Under the pieces are notes generated by a model that did no database searches, was not told the origin of the DNA, and worked only from the letters and a program-made list of their open reading frames with translations. 16,437 nt of DNA, from NCBI GenBank assembly GCA_028688535.1, contig JAQTXY010000005.1:1-16437 (forward strand), in the 5' to 3' direction. This document shows positions 7,266 through 13,246 of this stretch, in pieces. A program made the translations under genes and the position numbers. Source of the stretch: Methanothrix sp. GTDB lineage: Archaea > Halobacteriota > Methanosarcinia > Methanotrichales > Methanotrichaceae. Position 1 is the first letter of the stretch. Each line of letters begins with the position of its first letter.

Positions 7266-8146
7266 TAAGACCACCTCTGCCGATATTGAAATACAATCGC
7301 AGGTACAACTGAGGCCGTAGAAGCTTCTGCATATTCTTCAGTTACACCGGAATATCCAGAAGCATAGCCGCCCATGCAGATAGCATCTGACGAATTGCCC
7401 CCGCCTGCCAGGCTTTGCCGAGCAGTGACTAAATTTCCGCCTGCGCTCCAGGAGGTGCCATCATAAGTCTCAGTAATGCTGCTGAGCACAGAAACATAGC
7501 CGCCCATGCAAATAGCATCTGACGAATTGCCACCACCGGCTAATTCATTTCGGGCATTCGCCAGATTCCCGCCAGAACTCCAGGAGCTGCCGTTATATTC
7601 TTCAGTTGCATTGGAGTAATCGTCAGCATAGCCACCCATGCAAATGGCATTGGCGGCGTTGCCGCCTGAAGCAGGATAATACCGTGCAGTAGCTAAATCC
7701 CCGCCAGAACTCCAGGTGGTGCCATTGTACTCCTCTGTATACGGTACATTTGCTTCCTCTTCAGTTTCCTCGTCATAGGTGTAGCCTCCCATACAGATGG
7801 CATTGGAGGTGTTGCCGGACCCACCCATAGCATAACGGCTGATGCTCAGGTCTCCTCCGCTGCTCCAGGAGGTGCCGTTGTATTCATCGGTGGAGGTGTC
7901 ACCAGAGCCGCCCATGCAGATAGCATTAGACGAGCTGCCCCCGCCTGCTGCTGCGCTCCGCCCCATGGACATGTTCCCCCCAAGACTCCAGGAGCTGCCA
8001 TTGTACTCTTCGGTGACAGTCAAATCATCATAAGTAATGGAGTAGTTGTAGCCGCCCATGCAGATGGCATCAGCGGGGCTTCCGCCGCCCGATAACATGA
8101 CCCGTGCAGTGTTAAGGTTGCCCCCACTGCTCCATGTCCCGCTCAT
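7265..8146 (-). CDS. Six-bladed kelch-like beta-propeller virion protein
   Basis: A 293-aa protein made of six near-identical kelch-type blades. Each has 'NG(S/T)SWSSGGNL..AR', a Gly-rich 'GGGNSSDAICMGGY' and a variable loop ending in 'TEEY'. The AICMGG core recurs at residues 27, 75, 116, 167, 211 and 255. The N-terminal strand 'TWSSGGNL' and the final 'VTEEYAE' would close the ring by the usual Velcro. Loop lengths vary most in blades 1 and 3. A short tail 'VVPAIVFQYRQRWS' follows. Such propellers are frequent in phage structural clusters and are thought to bind receptors or sugars. Each blade carries a Cys, which is unusual. AAGGAG lies six bases before the ATG. The stop overlaps the next start in TAATG. 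Confidence 0.8.
   Translation of the reverse strand: MSGTWSSGGNLNTARVMLSGGGSPADAICMGGYNYSITYDDLTVTEEYNGSSWSLGGNMSMGRSAAAGGGSSSNAICMGGSGDTSTDEYNGTSWSSGGDLSISRYAMGGSGNTSNAICMGGYTYDEETEEEANVPYTEEYNGTTWSSGGDLATARYYPASGGNAANAICMGGYADDYSNATEEYNGSSWSSGGNLANARNELAGGGNSSDAICMGGYVSVLSSITETYDGTSWSAGGNLVTARQSLAGGGNSSDAICMGGYASGYSGVTEEYAEASTASVVPAIVFQYRQRWS
7320..8145 (-). repeat. Six DNA-level repeats encoding kelch blades
   Basis: The blades are similar also in DNA, not only in protein. For example TAGCATCTGACGAATTGCC occurs in the last two blades (near 7380 and 7513), and CTCCAGGAGCTGCC recurs near 7577 and 7985. The spacing is about 120-160 bases with loop length changes. Recent duplication or gene conversion is the likely cause, and the tract should be prone to gain or loss of blades. 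Confidence 0.7.
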
Positions 8147-8147
8147 A

Positions 8148-8807
8148 TCAGGCTCCTTTTAGAAGCCTCTTGGAGCGTTCCACAAGGTGGGACGGCAGCT
8201 TGATATTGCGCCTTTCACATTCGACGAGACCCGTCCTGGCCTGGGCTATGATGTTGACTGCCCCACCTACATCATTTCCTGCTCTGCAGGCAGCCGGCAG
8301 TTCCAAGAGGTAGCGGATTGTGAAAGATTTTAGTTCGTCTGTATCCTTATTATCGAGGTCAAAGACATCGGACTTTGCGAGGTTTTGCATGATCTGAGCC
8401 CACATCTTCAGTTCTCTAATGCGCTCCTGGCCGTCCTTTCTCATCCACATCAGCTTAAACTGCAGCCGATCTCTCCTAACCTCCAGCTTCTTTAGTTTGA
8501 ATCCCTTGCAGTTAGCGATTTTGGATTCCACCTCATCCAGCTCGATCAATGCAGTCCGGTAATCGAAAGATAAGCTGACCAGGTTCTCAAACATCACCAA
8601 TTGCTCGCGTTTTGCCTGGTGGTATTTGCTGGCTGCAGTTGGAAATTTGACATCATTAAGAACGCTGAAGAGGGCTTCAGTAGTTGTCCTGTAGATTGTG
8701 TGGCTCTGGATTGACTTCTCTAACCCAGGCATCAAGTCCTGCAAAGAGGCAAGATCTTCATCATCGAGGACGCTGCTAGCTTTAATTTTTTGTAATGAGT
8801 TAAGCAT
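8148..8807 (-). CDS. Helical coiled-coil protein of unknown function
   Basis: A 219-aa protein predicted to be almost wholly alpha-helical. The central part, 'YRTALIELDEVESKIANCKG', 'FKLKKLEVRRDRLQFKLMWM' and 'QERIRELKMWAQIMQNL', shows a heptad-like pattern with many Lys, Arg and Glu. The rest includes 'YLLELPAACRAG' and a basic tail 'HLVERSKRLLKGA'. I recognise it only as a type seen next to virion fibre genes and cannot name a family. It has no signal peptide or membrane segment. It sits directly between a fibre-tip gene and the kelch gene, whose ribosome binding site overlaps its stop. A trimerising or fibre-assembly chaperone role would suit the place, but this is a guess. Confidence 0.6.
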   Translation of the reverse strand: MLNSLQKIKASSVLDDEDLASLQDLMPGLEKSIQSHTIYRTTTEALFSVLNDVKFPTAASKYHQAKREQLVMFENLVSLSFDYRTALIELDEVESKIANCKGFKLKKLEVRRDRLQFKLMWMRKDGQERIRELKMWAQIMQNLAKSDVFDLDNKDTDELKSFTIRYLLELPAACRAGNDVGGAVNIIAQARTGLVECERRNIKLPSHLVERSKRLLKGA

Positions 8808-8810
8808 CTA

Positions 8811-9068
8811 TTACCAATCCTCCGCCACCCATGCAAAATTTCTGCCAGTCGATACAGTTATGTGAAAATGATTGGTGTCTACAGTTCGGTTAGAAAAAAC
8901 TGTGGACTGCCCTACATCCAGGGGGATAAGGTCCAGCCTCTTTGGCATTACTGTAAAGCCATGGCTGATCACCTGATCTGAGCCCGTCCCCGTAGAGGTG
9001 CCGGAGTGGCGCACAATGACGCCAGCAATTTCTTGAAAGACTCCGGCACCTTTTTGGAGGGCTTTCAT
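8811..9068 (-). CDS. Small fibre-tip-like protein
   Basis: An 85-aa protein. After 'MKALQKGAGVFQEIAGV' it reads 'TGTGSDQVISHGFTVMPKRLDLIPL', a segment met at the C-terminal ends of many phage tail fibres, where 'H G . . . . P . . . . . . P' opens a small beta-sandwich. It closes with 'NHFHITVSTGRNFAWVAEDW', the usual last strand. Only the N-terminal anchor and one tip domain are present, with no shaft, so it may be a short spike or a tip partner of the two upstream proteins. GGTG lies just before the ATG at 9068, four bases after the previous stop (TGA gct ATG). Confidence 0.55.
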   Translation of the reverse strand: MKALQKGAGVFQEIAGVIVRHSGTSTGTGSDQVISHGFTVMPKRLDLIPLDVGQSTVFSNRTVDTNHFHITVSTGRNFAWVAEDW

Positions 9069-9071
9069 AGC

Positions 9072-9587
9072 TCACACCAGCACGATTGGGATTTTGTCAG
9101 GATCGAACTTTATCTCTGACTCACCAACCGCTTCACCGACGCACTGGACCATATTACCAGACCCAGTCGGTACAGTGGCCGATACTGTGCCGGGTGTGGT
9201 TGTCAGGTAGTATTTCGCGCCCGGCGTAAGGCCTGTACCTGGAAGTTCCCCGTCCAGGTACACGGTGACATTTGCTCCTGCCTCGACTACTTCCTTTACA
9301 TACCCCTGTGCCCTCTTGGTTGCATCAGTGGCATCGGCTTTGTCTGCTGTGAGCGTGGTCGTGACAAGGTGAATATACACGACATCGTTGGCAGCAAGTC
9401 CCCCGACTCCCGCTTTGCAGACAACAGTTTCAGCCGCAACCCCTGCAGGCATCATGTTCTCGTTGAACCTTCCATCTTCGCCAAGACATGCAATCTTGCC
9501 CGCGCTTCCTGCGCCTGCACTCGTATCTATTGCCTGCGATTCCTGGAGTACTCCAGCCCCTTTAGTTAGAAATTTCTCTTTAGTCAT
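9072..9587 (-). CDS. Fibre-like virion protein with KGAGV-type N-terminus
   Basis: A 171-aa protein. The N-terminus 'MTKEKFLTKGAGVLQESQ' shares the KGAGVxQE motif with the following 85-aa protein. A linker then leads to 'KIACLGEDGRFNENMMPAGV'. The C-terminal domain, 'ANVTVYLDGELPGTGLTPGAKYYLTTTPGTVS' with 'MVQCVGEAVGESEIKF' and ending 'IPIVLV', parallels the C-terminal half of the preceding gene. Start choice: GGTGAT lies five bases before the ATG and overlaps the stop of the upstream gene. Proteins of this form are found as head fibres or capsid-bound fibres in several phages. I infer a virion surface component and cannot name the receptor. Confidence 0.55.
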   Translation of the reverse strand: MTKEKFLTKGAGVLQESQAIDTSAGAGSAGKIACLGEDGRFNENMMPAGVAAETVVCKAGVGGLAANDVVYIHLVTTTLTADKADATDATKRAQGYVKEVVEAGANVTVYLDGELPGTGLTPGAKYYLTTTPGTVSATVPTGSGNMVQCVGEAVGESEIKFDPDKIPIVLV

Positions 9588-10067
9588 TCATATCACCAAA
9601 ACTGGTTCGCCCATCTTAATTATCAAAGTCGTCTGATTCTTTGAGGTTCCAACCTTCTGCCAGAAACCTCTGCTTGGTGGTGTTCTTGATATCGTTCCGG
9701 CGAGGGCCAGATAATAGATCTCGCCAGCATCCAAATCCCATGATGGATTCGTGATCTCTCCTGCTACCTGAATAGTGACTGGTTGCCCTGCTGCCCTTCC
9801 CTCCGCCGTAATGCCCACGACAAGTCCCGCATGTGTCGGGTTCTCGCCATCTGCACAATGAGCCGTTCCATCGGCAGGGTCAATTATCACAAACTGATAG
9901 GCTGTCAGGCCACCCGATACCGCAAATATCGAATGGCCGGTCAGGTTGAAAATTGGGGGATCAACTCCAACCCTCACAATATTTGCAGTCGGTGAAAGTG
10001 TTATCTGCCGGTCCAGGTCAGTTACAGTCACCACCGGAGCCGTATTTTCTACAGTAACGATCGTCAC
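9588..10067 (-). CDS. Small fibre/head-fibre-like protein, paralogue of the next gene
   Basis: A 159-aa beta-rich protein that starts with GTG inside the upstream stop (GTGA). The segment 'SGGLTAYQFVIIDPADGTA', then 'LVVGITAEGRAAGQPVTIQVAGEI', 'LDAGEIYYLALAGTISR' and 'PVLVI' matches a module widespread in phage fibre and capsid-associated proteins. In that module 'Gia....a.G..v.v...G.i' is followed by 'g..yyl...Gti....p' and a final hydrophobic strand. The same succession occurs in the next gene, so the two look like paralogues. Residues 1-45 are a separate beta part ('VTVTDLDRQITLSPTANIVRV'). A decorative or receptor-contact role on the virion is likely. The attachment point is unknown. Confidence 0.55.
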   Translation of the reverse strand: MTIVTVENTAPVVTVTDLDRQITLSPTANIVRVGVDPPIFNLTGHSIFAVSGGLTAYQFVIIDPADGTAHCADGENPTHAGLVVGITAEGRAAGQPVTIQVAGEITNPSWDLDAGEIYYLALAGTISRTPPSRGFWQKVGTSKNQTTLIIKMGEPVLVI

Positions 10068-10384
10068 GCCACCACGTTATCCTTTAGGGTCAATTTGCCC
10101 ACGAATAGCGTTTCTTTAATGCCCGATTGATACGTGACATCACATGCAAAGTAGTAGATAGGATTCAGTAAGGTAGCCATCCGTGTAGCAGAGACTATTA
10201 TTACAAAGGTTCCTGCAAGGTCATTCCTGGTTATTGTATAGCCGTCAGATAACTCTGTAATCCCTCCCAGTTGAAACTGAATTAAGGCCCCTGTAAGTGG
10301 TATTACTACCCCTTGCGAAGTGGTCAGGGCCACAGGCAGAACGAAGCTATTTCCATGGAACCGCACGATTTCAAAATCTGCCAT
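10064..10384 (-). CDS. Ig-like/baseplate-type beta protein, virion structural
   Basis: A 106-aa protein that is nearly all predicted beta strand. Its pattern, 'VRFHGNSFVLPVALTT', 'VIPLTGALIQFQLGG', 'GYTITRNDLAGTFVIIVS', 'YYFACDVTYQSGIKETLFVGKLTL', is like the small phage domain in which a charged start is followed by 'dltg..ikf.v' and a final 'g....l..G.l.v', as seen at the N-terminus of upper baseplate proteins (BppU type). A GGTAAGGG element lies six bases before the ATG. It shares a GTGA overlap with the next gene. It is probably a virion attachment or fibre-anchoring component. The assignment is by pattern and place only. Confidence 0.55.
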   Translation of the reverse strand: MADFEIVRFHGNSFVLPVALTTSQGVVIPLTGALIQFQLGGITELSDGYTITRNDLAGTFVIIVSATRMATLLNPIYYFACDVTYQSGIKETLFVGKLTLKDNVVA

Positions 10385-10393
10385 AATTAGCCC

Positions 10394-10888
10394 TTACCTT
10401 ATTCTCGACCCCAGGTACTTTCTCAAGAGTCTCCTGGCTGCTGAGCTAAGCAAGCACTGACTGCCTGCGCCTACTACAAAAGTCTCTGACAGTTTGCCTG
10501 CGACTGTAAAGGACTGCACGCCCTCATCTTGTAACCTCTTGCGGCCTCCTATGCCGGCGCGGTAGATCTCTAATGCCTCTTCGATGCACGCAGATTTCAC
10601 ATCCTGGGGGACTATTGCAAGCCCACTGGTGCTGTTGTAATCCAGAGTCACGCCATCGATAATTCTGGGGAATGCCCGTTTCTGATCCGGTACACCCGCA
10701 GTTATTCCTGTATCATATTTTGTGCCCCGATAATTCCATGAATCAATAGCCTGAGTGGCTCTGTTTAAGTAAGAGGTCTTCTGTTGATCTGCTAGTGCCT
10801 GGAATTCTGCGGCCCGGTCATCTCCTACTAAGTAGGTTGCAGTCTCGGCCAAAGTCACATAAGCGTCTAATACGGGTGGTTCGACCAT
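10394..10888 (-). CDS. Head-tail connector/adaptor protein (DnaT-like phage family)
   Basis: A 164-aa, mostly helical protein. It has the arrangement of head-tail adaptors listed as 'DnaT-like' in phages: 'YVTLAETATYL' at the N-terminus, a helix ending 'YLNRATQAIDSWNYRGTKYD', 'KRAFPRII' near the middle, and 'IVPQDVKSACIEEALEIYRA' for the central helix. The C-terminus 'CLLSSAARRLLRKYLGS' is basic. Such proteins form a ring under the portal and are the first neck component added after packaging. ATG 10888 is preferred over GTG 10897 because AGGTG lies six bases before it. The expected partner, the head-closure protein, is not next but more than 4 kb away at 5720-6040. Confidence 0.7.
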   Translation of the reverse strand: MVEPPVLDAYVTLAETATYLVGDDRAAEFQALADQQKTSYLNRATQAIDSWNYRGTKYDTGITAGVPDQKRAFPRIIDGVTLDYNSTSGLAIVPQDVKSACIEEALEIYRAGIGGRKRLQDEGVQSFTVAGKLSETFVVGAGSQCLLSSAARRLLRKYLGSRIR

Positions 10889-10898
10889 AATGCACACC

Positions 10899-10930
10899 TA
10901 AAAAAATTTTATTTGCCGGGCTTTACCGGC
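10899..10930 (-). terminator. Small hairpin followed by a T7 run
   Basis: On the minus strand GCCGG (10930-10926), a six-base loop, and CCGGC (10919-10915) are followed by AAATAAAA and seven T residues (10906-10900). The hairpin overlaps the last codons of the 59-aa gene and the T-run lies in the gap before the adaptor gene. It could act as a partial terminator or attenuator within the operon. The stem is only five base pairs and is not directly joined to the T-run, so confidence is low. Confidence 0.3.
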
Positions 10931-11088
10931 TTTTCTGATCCTGCGGTGTTGATACCAGCCCCGCATATTGTTTCTGTGCCTTTTGCCGGCCCGATCTCAT
11001 ATTTCTCAGGATATTTCTGTAGGTGCTTGAGAGTGCCCTCATCTGAGATCTCCCAGACAGTCTTTTCGATCTTGTTAAAGACTCTCAT
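10909..11088 (-). CDS. Small hypothetical head-region protein
   Basis: A 59-aa protein whose ATG overlaps the stop of the upstream gene (TAATG), so translation is probably coupled. The first half, 'MRVFNKIEKTVWEISDEG' then 'LKHLQKYPEKYEI', resembles short phage proteins of unknown function placed after decoration genes. The C-terminal 20 residues are Gly, Pro and Lys rich and probably disordered. No catalytic or metal motif is visible. The position between decoration protein and adaptor suggests a head-completion or minor virion role, but this is only context. It closes just before a hairpin and T-run. Confidence 0.6.
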   Translation of the reverse strand: MRVFNKIEKTVWEISDEGTLKHLQKYPEKYEIGPAKGTETICGAGINTAGSEKPVKPGK

Positions 11089-11525
11089 TACCGAAGCACC
11101 TTCAGAATGGCCATAGTGGCCGTGGTTACGTTTGTAGTCGAGAACTTGAGATACTTGGTAGTGTTCAGAAACCGGGCTGACTCCAACGGGCCGCACAGGA
11201 CCGAGCGGTTGACTGTAAGAGGAATTGCCAGATTGCCTATCTCAGCCCGGAATGCAGGCGGGTTATTTCCGGCCAAGATGTTCAGTTTTGGACTTGTTCC
11301 TACAGTTGTAGCGTTGATAATCACGAAATACATGTAGGCGCTATCGTAGGCGATATACTTTGTATTCGTGCTCGTGGGTGCAGCACTCCAATAGGCCATC
11401 GTTACATAACTATTCTCATCCGTTAGTGTCCCGGCAGCCGTGAGCGCGGTATCTGTAGCCTGTACCTCTGCCATACCGGCTAGGAGTAAAGCACCGGCTA
11501 GCAAAAAATATAGAATCCTATTCAT
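11088..11525 (-). CDS. Capsid decoration-like protein with Sec signal peptide
   Basis: A 145-aa protein directly after the coat gene. The second half, 'NPPAFRAEIGNLAIPL' then 'GPLESARFLNTTKYL' and a closing beta strand 'TMAILKVL', resembles head-decoration proteins that bind the capsid outer surface. The N-terminus, however, is a textbook signal peptide: 'MNR', a hydrophobic core 'ILYFLLAGALLLAGMA', then 'EVQA' and the probable cleavage before 'TDTAL'. Four N-x-S/T sequons (NAT, NRS, NTT, NVT) follow. ATG 11525 is chosen because GAGGTG is six bases upstream; a GTG at 11534 lies inside that site. It ends in a TAATG overlap with the next gene. A capsid protein should not be exported, so this may be a surface or lysis-stage protein built on a decoration fold. 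Confidence 0.65.
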   Translation of the reverse strand: MNRILYFLLAGALLLAGMAEVQATDTALTAAGTLTDENSYVTMAYWSAAPTSTNTKYIAYDSAYMYFVIINATTVGTSPKLNILAGNNPPAFRAEIGNLAIPLTVNRSVLCGPLESARFLNTTKYLKFSTTNVTTATMAILKVLR

Positions 11526-11538
11526 CTTATCCACCTCT

Positions 11539-12408
11539 TTAGCTGAAGTTGCAGGTCATGACGCCCAAGCACGCCGGCTTCACTACTTTTCTGCCGAACA
11601 CGTACTCCCCGTCTACCTTTCTGGCATACTGCTTTTCCATCGGCAGGATACGAGTATCTTCTACCTGAGATGCGAAGGTTATGGCCTGCTTGGTTCCGAA
11701 CAGGACCTTGTTCAGTGTCCCGTTGGTGTTAGGCACGTTGTTGGATACCAGTAGCTCAAATCCTCCAATGTGGCCAATCGAGCCGTTTAAGATTGCTGGA
11801 GTTGCCACAGTTGGCGCGCTGGAACCCTGATCGTGCAGGTCGTTTACAATCAGTGCCTCCATCTCAGGAGGTATGATCATCCACTTTGGCATTGCTGCCG
11901 GCACCTTGGACTTTTTGAGCTTGGTTCCGCAGTCCGTGATTAGCTTGAATACGTTGGAGGCGTCCCCCTTCGTTACATTAGGAGTCTTGGGTGCTGCGTC
12001 CGTGCCCACCAGATTAGAGGCACTGGCATCGACATAACAAGTAGCCACAGCCAAATCTACTGCATCAGCCACGGCATAAGCTGCCTCTACGTTGACCTCA
12101 TCCATTAGGTTAATTTTGGTTTGCGCTTCATCTTTTCTGGGGATCTTGAAGTTATACCCCTTATGGAAATCAATCGTCAGATGCGTATCTGTATCCGCAA
12201 TGGTTTCAGGGTCAGGCATATCGACATTATCAGTTACATCGAATACAGTAACTCCGCCGATGCCGGTTAGGCGCACACTCTTAGCGTACTTTACGGAACC
12301 CTCAAAATTGTGATTAACCACGCCTTCCTGGGCAAAAACTAACACCTTTTGTAGTTGGTGTTGCACCTCCAACGCCACTACTTCTTCTTTAAACGATTCA
12401 TAAGACAA
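11539..12408 (-). CDS. Major capsid protein, HK97 fold
   Basis: A 289-aa protein after the scaffold, of the right size and pattern for an HK97-fold coat protein. The N-terminus is helical. The middle has 'VEAAYAVADAVDLAVATCYV', the helix that spans the spine of the fold. 'PKWMIIPPEMEALIVNDL', 'IGHIGGFELLVSNNVP' and 'KQAITFASQVEDTRILP' then follow, the order seen in coat proteins of phages with gp6-type portals. The end 'FGRKVVKPACLGVMTC' fits the final beta strand of the A-domain/P-domain region. GAGGTGGT lies at the scaffold stop, about a dozen bases before the ATG. This protein would form the icosahedral shell. I see no unusual insertion. Confidence 0.85.
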   Translation of the reverse strand: MSYESFKEEVVALEVQHQLQKVLVFAQEGVVNHNFEGSVKYAKSVRLTGIGGVTVFDVTDNVDMPDPETIADTDTHLTIDFHKGYNFKIPRKDEAQTKINLMDEVNVEAAYAVADAVDLAVATCYVDASASNLVGTDAAPKTPNVTKGDASNVFKLITDCGTKLKKSKVPAAMPKWMIIPPEMEALIVNDLHDQGSSAPTVATPAILNGSIGHIGGFELLVSNNVPNTNGTLNKVLFGTKQAITFASQVEDTRILPMEKQYARKVDGEYVFGRKVVKPACLGVMTCNFS

Positions 12409-12417
12409 AGTACCACC

Positions 12418-13164
12418 TCATTCTCTTACTCGTCCTTCTGCTTCTGCCCGCTTAATATCGGCCAGCACTTCCGCAGTTATGTTTCCAGTCTTGCGAAGTT
12501 CCCGGACCTTTGCCGCAGTCCAAATTGTCTTTCCCTGCTGGCCTCCATTTTGCAATCCCTGGTTCCCAGCCCCTTGTGCATTTCCTCCACCTCCTTGTGC
12601 ATCCCCCGCACCCTGCCCCTGGCCTTGCTGTTGCTGGCCTTCCTGGGGCAGCATTTTGGCCTGAGCCAGGGCATCAAGGCTGGCGTTGATCTCGGCAGGA
12701 GTCGTGCCGGCAATGTTCAGGAATTGCAGTAGTACCGGGATCTGACCCGATGGAACATTGCGCTGCATGAGGGCCTTCATCTTGGCCAGTTCCAGGTCAG
12801 CACCTTTTAGCGTCTCGCCTTTCGGCTCCTCTTTGGGCTTCTTGCCGGCTGCCAGGAGAGCCTTTGCTTCTGCGAGTGGCATTCCGAGCGCAGTTTCGAT
12901 GTCTGCTAAACTCATGTTAGCCTCTTTTTGCTGATTCCCTTCTTGCCCAGCTCCTTGACCTGCTCCTTGGCCCTGGTCTCCCTGGCCTCCTTGTCCTGCA
13001 CCTTGTCCTGTTCCTTGACCCTGGCCACTCTGACCAAAGCCCTGGCCTCCTTGTCCTGCACCCTGACCTGTTCCTTGACCCTGCCCCTGGCCACTCTGAC
13101 CAGAGCCCTGGCCCCCTTCTTGTCCAGCACCCTGGCCTTCTCCTGCGTTTCCTTCATTTCCCAT
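12418..13164 (-). CDS. Capsid scaffolding protein with Gly/Gln-rich N-terminus
   Basis: A 248-aa protein located immediately before the major capsid gene, the usual site of the scaffold. Residues 1-78 are almost only Gly and Gln with a few Ala, Ser and Glu, and contain an imperfect tandem unit close to 'GQSGQGQGTGQGAGQGG'. Residues 83-165 are amphipathic and charged ('LADIETALGMPLAEAKALL', then 'LELAKMKALMQRN'). A second Gly/Gln/Asn-rich stretch follows near residues 174-208. The C-terminus is basic and helical ('AAKVRELRKTGNITAEVLAD'), like the capsid-binding end of many scaffolds. GGAG lies nine bases before the ATG. The function is inferred from position and composition. The low-complexity N-terminus is unusual for a scaffold. 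Confidence 0.65.
   Translation of the reverse strand: MGNEGNAGEGQGAGQEGGQGSGQSGQGQGQGTGQGAGQGGQGFGQSGQGQGTGQGAGQGGQGDQGQGAGQGAGQEGNQQKEANMSLADIETALGMPLAEAKALLAAGKKPKEEPKGETLKGADLELAKMKALMQRNVPSGQIPVLLQFLNIAGTTPAEINASLDALAQAKMLPQEGQQQQGQGQGAGDAQGGGGNAQGAGNQGLQNGGQQGKTIWTAAKVRELRKTGNITAEVLADIKRAEAEGRVRE
12930..13155 (-). repeat. Degenerate tandem repeat encoding Gly/Gln-rich sequence
   Basis: DNA encoding the first part of the scaffold consists of short, imperfect repeats. On the plus strand, CTTGTCCTGCACC and TGTTCCTTGACCCTG recur within about 60 bases of each other. It is coding low-complexity sequence, not a spaced CRISPR-type array. Such tracts change length by slippage, so related viruses may differ here. 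Confidence 0.6.
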
Positions 13165-13212
13165 TGGATTTTCTCCGTTCCTAACTTGTCGTATTCACTG
13201 TCTTTACTAACG

Positions 13213-13240
13213 AAAAAAATAGAATTGATGAATCTAAAAA
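13213..13240 (-). terminator. T-rich tract between the minor head gene and the scaffold gene
   Basis: The 82-base gap between these genes is AT-rich. On the minus strand it carries a run of five T (13240-13236) followed by a run of seven T (13219-13213), with no clear stem before them. Archaeal RNA polymerase can stop at U-tracts without a hairpin, so this may be a partial terminator that sets the ratio of portal-side to capsid transcripts. I see no convincing TATA box in the gap for a new promoter. Confidence 0.3.
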
Positions 13241-13246
13241 TGAGGC

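Noticed and set aside
12930..13155. CRISPR-like array
   Set aside because: The repeats are short, imperfect, contiguous and in frame within coding sequence, with no unique spacers.
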